Origin: Flavimaribacter sp039888615
GTDB lineage: Bacteria > Pseudomonadota > Alphaproteobacteria > Rhizobiales > Rhizobiaceae
DNA length: 64,000 bases
Assembly (NCBI GenBank): GCA_039888615.1
Contig: JBDQQS010000005.1
Strand: one strand, 5' to 3'
Part shown: in pieces, positions 61,426 to 64,000 of the stretch
Numbering within the stretch: position 1 is the stretch's first letter
Layout of the letters: each line of letters starts with the position of its first letter
Notes under the pieces: generated by a model
What the model saw: only the letters and a program-made list of their open reading frames with translations
Told to the model about the DNA's origin: nothing
Databases searched by the model: none
Position numbers and translations under genes: made by a program

Positions 61426-62316
61426 TTATCTGTTCAGACAGGCGCGCCAGCTGTGTTCGGGGGAGAAGCCCAGCAGATCCCGGGCTTTGGCGTTCGCATA
61501 GAACGTCTCGTTTTTACCCATTTCCCGCTTCAGGGGCACGCCCTGATAGAACCTTTCGATGATCTCGCCCGTGGTCAGGGAGACGGAATGATCGTCGTTC
61601 GAGACGTTGAATATCTGGAAACCCAATCCGTCCGTCTTCAGGCACCGGTCCACCATCTGGCCCAGATCCCGCGCGTCGATATAGGCGAATATGTTTCGCC
61701 GCCTGAGAGCCGGGTTCTCCAGATAGGCGGGAAAATTCTGCTCGTATTCATGCGGTTCGATCACATTGTTTATCCGCAAACCGTATATGTCGAAACCGGA
61801 TCTTTGCTGGAAACTGCGCGCAGTCACTTCGTTGACGACCTTGGACATGGCGTAACTGTCCTCGGGCGTGGTCGGATGCTCCTCGTCGATCGGCAGGTAT
61901 TCCGGTTTCCGTTCTCCATCGGCAAAGCACACGCCGTAGGTAGTTTCGGAGGACGCGAAGACGATCTTGCGAATGCCGAGTTTCACGGCGGCGTCGATGA
62001 CGTTGTATGTTCCGATCGTGTTGACGCGGTAGCATTCATTGTCGGGCCTGATCAGGATGCGCGGCACTGCCGCGAAGTGAACAACGGCGTCAAATTTCGG
62101 TACGCCCGCGCCCGCGTCCAGTTCGCCGAGACTTGCGTAGCTTGAAAGGGCGTCGAATATTTGGCCGGCGTCGGTGATGTCCGCCAGCCGGTTTTCAACA
62201 TCGGGATGGTCCAGCGGCAGCAGATCGACATTCAATACGACATGGCCCTGCGCAAGCAGATATGGAATCACGTGACGGCCAGCCTTGCCTGCTCCGCCTG
62301 TAAACAGAATCCGCAT
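61426..62316 (-). CDS. NAD(P)-dependent epimerase/dehydratase-family SDR
   Basis: 296 residues of the extended SDR type. The nucleotide motif TGGAGKAGRH is at residues 6-15, the catalytic Tyr155-Lys159 in SYAMSKVV, and an upstream ASSETTYG loop carries the Ser/Thr. Likely acts on a sugar or nucleotide sugar; the pair with the methyltransferase is only proximity (76 bases). Confidence 0.92.
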   Translation of the reverse strand: MRILFTGGAGKAGRHVIPYLLAQGHVVLNVDLLPLDHPDVENRLADITDAGQIFDALSSYASLGELDAGAGVPKFDAVVHFAAVPRILIRPDNECYRVNTIGTYNVIDAAVKLGIRKIVFASSETTYGVCFADGERKPEYLPIDEEHPTTPEDSYAMSKVVNEVTARSFQQRSGFDIYGLRINNVIEPHEYEQNFPAYLENPALRRRNIFAYIDARDLGQMVDRCLKTDGLGFQIFNVSNDDHSVSLTTGEIIERFYQGVPLKREMGKNETFYANAKARDLLGFSPEHSWRACLNR

Positions 62317-62595
62317 TTTGAAAAATCTCCACCCTGGCTTTCAGCCAAGAATAGCGGGGCAAGCGGCAATTTCAATTCGATTGACGTCCGCCAGCGGTGA
62401 ACTGGCGCCCTGTGTAGTCTTCAAACGCCACGGGATGGACGAGAACGGCGGATTTTCCGTAGCGCAGGACAGGGAGTTCCGGTGTGTTCGATAGGACCAT
62501 GGTTTTTATCCGATATCGCCTGTTGCCTTGCGACCGCCCGGCTATAGTTGACCGACGGAAGCCGGTTGCTGGCCGGCGCAAAGCGGGAGGCGTCA
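62317..62595. other. Intergenic space with a lipoprotein gene remnant
   Basis: 279 bases between the divergent epimerase and VOC genes. Most of the right half is the decayed lipoprotein copy described separately; otherwise no gene is seen. Confidence 0.5.
62386..62494 (+). pseudogene. Truncated copy of the 3' end of the lipoprotein gene
   Basis: About 109 bases resembling the last third of the lipoprotein gene at 60154-60462. The encoded GELAPCVVFKRHGMDENG plus GFSVAQDREFRCVR and stop lines up with GELASCMALKGYTMDENG plus KFSVPPDQEVRCVR and stop. The signal peptide and first 70 or so codons are missing. One single-base gap is needed near the left end. Confidence 0.78.
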
Positions 62596-63195
62596 ATGTC
62601 TGATAACGGCCGTTTGCGAAAGCTGCAGAGCCCGGGAGTCCATCACATTACCCTCGTTGGGGCGGATCGGCGGACGTCGATCGATTTCTGGGAAGGCGTG
62701 CTGGGCATGCCATTTGTCTTCGAACAACCCAATCTCGACAATCCCGGCGAGAGCCATCTTTATTTCGATCCTGGCGACGGCCGCCTCATCACCGTGTTCA
62801 CCAACGAGGCCCGCAAGCCCGATAGGTCGCGGACCTCGACCAGGCAGGGCGCCGTGCATCATCTGGCCTTTTCAGTCAGCCAGGCGACCTTCCGCCAGGC
62901 AGTTCAGCGCCTCGACGAGCGCGGCATAAAGCATTCAGGCCCGAAGGATCGCGGGTTCATGGATTCGATATATTTCGAGGATCCGCTGGGACTTCTGATC
63001 GAACTCGCGTCCTACCGGTTCGAACCGGTCTTCGGCTGCAGCCATGCCGATGTGATGATCGAGGCGCACAAGATCCGCGTCGCGCGCGGCGACTACAACA
63101 TCGCCGAGGAACATCTGGCCGATGCGATCGAATTGCTGGTCGCGCGGCGTCAGCAATCGCTTTCGGAGGACCGGACGGCGAAAAATCCGTATTGA
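62596..63195 (+). CDS. VOC-family (glyoxalase/dioxygenase) protein
   Basis: 199 residues from the ATG at 62596, after GGGAGG. Two beta-alpha-beta-beta-beta modules are visible: VHHITLVGADRRTSIDFWEG and VHHLAFSVSQ...FEDPLGLLIEL, with metal ligands likely His17, a His in VHHLAF and the Glu of LLIEL. A C-terminal helical tail follows. The substrate is not evident. Confidence 0.88.
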   Translation: MSDNGRLRKLQSPGVHHITLVGADRRTSIDFWEGVLGMPFVFEQPNLDNPGESHLYFDPGDGRLITVFTNEARKPDRSRTSTRQGAVHHLAFSVSQATFRQAVQRLDERGIKHSGPKDRGFMDSIYFEDPLGLLIELASYRFEPVFGCSHADVMIEAHKIRVARGDYNIAEEHLADAIELLVARRQQSLSEDRTAKNPY

Positions 63196-63257
63196 GCCTG
63201 CTCACATGGTCAGCCAGGGTGTGAGCGTTCATTTCGAACAGGCTGATGAAGAGACTG

Positions 63258-64000
63258 TCAGTTCTTGCGGGTGGAGAGCCACCAGGCGCCAAGAACAAGG
63301 TAAGCGAACAGCAACTGGTTGGTTGAAATGCCCTTTCGGGGTCCATCGCTCCCGCTTTCTGCGGCCGGTGAAACCTCGAACTGCTGATACGAAGGCGTTG
63401 TGCCATTTGCCGACACGCCGACAGTATCCGCCACGACCGCGCCCCTTTCGCCCATCGGCTGCTCGGCGCCTGTCGTTGAATCGACAAGGGTCTGGTGCTC
63501 GACCTCGGCGTTGAGCTCCGCGCCGACCAGCAGCACGATCGTTGAAATCCATATCCAGGTCATGAAGCCGATGATGGCGCCGAGCGAACCGTAGGTGGCG
63601 TCGTAGGAGCCGAAATTGGCGACGTAGAACGAAAACGCCAGGGACACGATCGTGATCCCGATCATGGAGACGATCATTCCCGGAGTAATCCACCTCCACT
63701 GGGCGTCCGCCCGGCTCGGTCCCCAGCGGTAGAGCATTGAAATGGAGATCGACATTAAAACAAGAACGACAAGGAGCCCGGCGATGCGGATCGCCAGATC
63801 CGCCCCCTTCTGCAGCCCCACATATTCGAGCACCAGCGGCAGTAGGCCAAGCAGGGCTATCGAGGCGATCAACCCGGCGACGAGACCGAATGTGAAAGTC
63901 ATCGACGTCAACGTGTATCTGATAAAGCTTCTGCTTTCCGTTTCGTCGTAGGCGACGTTGACCCCGTCGAAAAGTGCCTTCATGCCGGAATTGGTGCTCC
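63258..64000 (-). CDS. YihY/BrkB-family membrane protein (partial)
   Basis: The frame is open at the right edge, so the N-terminal part is missing; 247 residues are seen. It includes the characteristic KALFDGVNVAYDETESRSFI, followed by four or five hydrophobic helices (with MLYRWGPSRADAQWRWITPG between two of them), FYVANFGSYDATYGSLG, and a polar C-terminal tail ending LLFAYLVLGAWWLSTRKN. Known BrkB/YihY proteins are inner-membrane proteins of uncertain function, once called ribonuclease BN. Confidence 0.9.
   Translation of the reverse strand, partial: STNSGMKALFDGVNVAYDETESRSFIRYTLTSMTFTFGLVAGLIASIALLGLLPLVLEYVGLQKGADLAIRIAGLLVVLVLMSISISMLYRWGPSRADAQWRWITPGMIVSMIGITIVSLAFSFYVANFGSYDATYGSLGAIIGFMTWIWISTIVLLVGAELNAEVEHQTLVDSTTGAEQPMGERGAVVADTVGVSANGTTPSYQQFEVSPAAESGSDGPRKGISTNQLLFAYLVLGAWWLSTRKN

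Noticed and set aside
1..64000. CRISPR arrays, tRNA/rRNA genes, insertion sequences, prophage or integrase
   Set aside because: None seen on reading both strands; the only dense repeats are the ATGCTGC array and the autotransporter repeats, neither of which has CRISPR-like repeat-spacer regularity.

Overview
The window is a GC-rich chromosomal segment of an alphaproteobacterium, most likely of the Hyphomicrobiales (Rhizobiales). I infer this from the GC-rich codon use, the many solute importers of the HAAT, TRAP and TAXI types, the carboxynorspermidine polyamine route, and the LigM-like demethylase. No rRNA, tRNA, CRISPR array, integrase or transposase was seen. The species is not determined.

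Layout. (1) 1-7841: a catabolic block with livM (cut by the left edge), livH, livK, an acyl-CoA synthetase and a TetR regulator on the minus strand, and divergently a LigM-like methyltransferase/demethylase and a hotdog thioesterase. Two near-identical 18-bp palindromes flank the regulator gene. (2) 7845-9057: an OmpA-like lipoprotein and an L,D-transpeptidase. (3) 9058-9876: AT-rich DNA with one small unidentified ORF, leading into (4) a 1720-residue autotransporter with 54-residue repeats (9877-15039). (5) 15198-22357: cysteine hydrolase, SDR, photolyase, pyrC, pyrE and the two-gene carboxynorspermidine pathway. (6) 22358-22705: a dense array of ATGCTGC repeats between converging genes. (7) 22690-29380: a LysR gene divergent from mmsA, a frameshifted CdiI-like immunity gene, pgi and fadD. 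(8) 29705-36646: a TetR gene heading a TRAP-importer operon with a cyclase-family hydrolase, a BKACE enzyme, an SMP-30 lactonase and an OsmC protein. (9) 36718-38730: two small exported proteins, a class III sirtuin, and a previously hidden toxin-antitoxin module in which both genes are frameshifted. (10) 38810-52554: a TAXI-TRAP importer with a universal stress protein, a second BKACE enzyme, a ferredoxin and DapA-like aldolase pair, a LysR gene, and a CaiD, CaiB, FAD-oxidoreductase and NMT1-type ABC operon. (11) 52702-64000: mostly ordinary genes (DUF3095, ZntB-like, LysE, metallophosphoesterase, MarR, cytochrome b561, MmgE/PrpD, methyltransferase, epimerase, VOC protein, BrkB), with a lipoprotein gene and a decayed copy of its 3' end.

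How the genes fit together. Region 1 looks like uptake, CoA activation and tetrahydrofolate-dependent O-demethylation of methoxylated aromatic acids, under one TetR repressor. Regions 8 and 10 look like three importer-linked degradation modules for unidentified organic acids; each importer is different, and two of the modules carry a BKACE enzyme. A perfect LysR-type box occurs before the ferredoxin-aldolase pair and again before the ABC operon, with a LysR gene lying between the two units, so these are probably one regulon. The observations I think most worth checking are the ATGCTGC array, the poly-G frameshift in the CdiI-like gene, the double-frameshift toxin-antitoxin module, and the shared LysR boxes.
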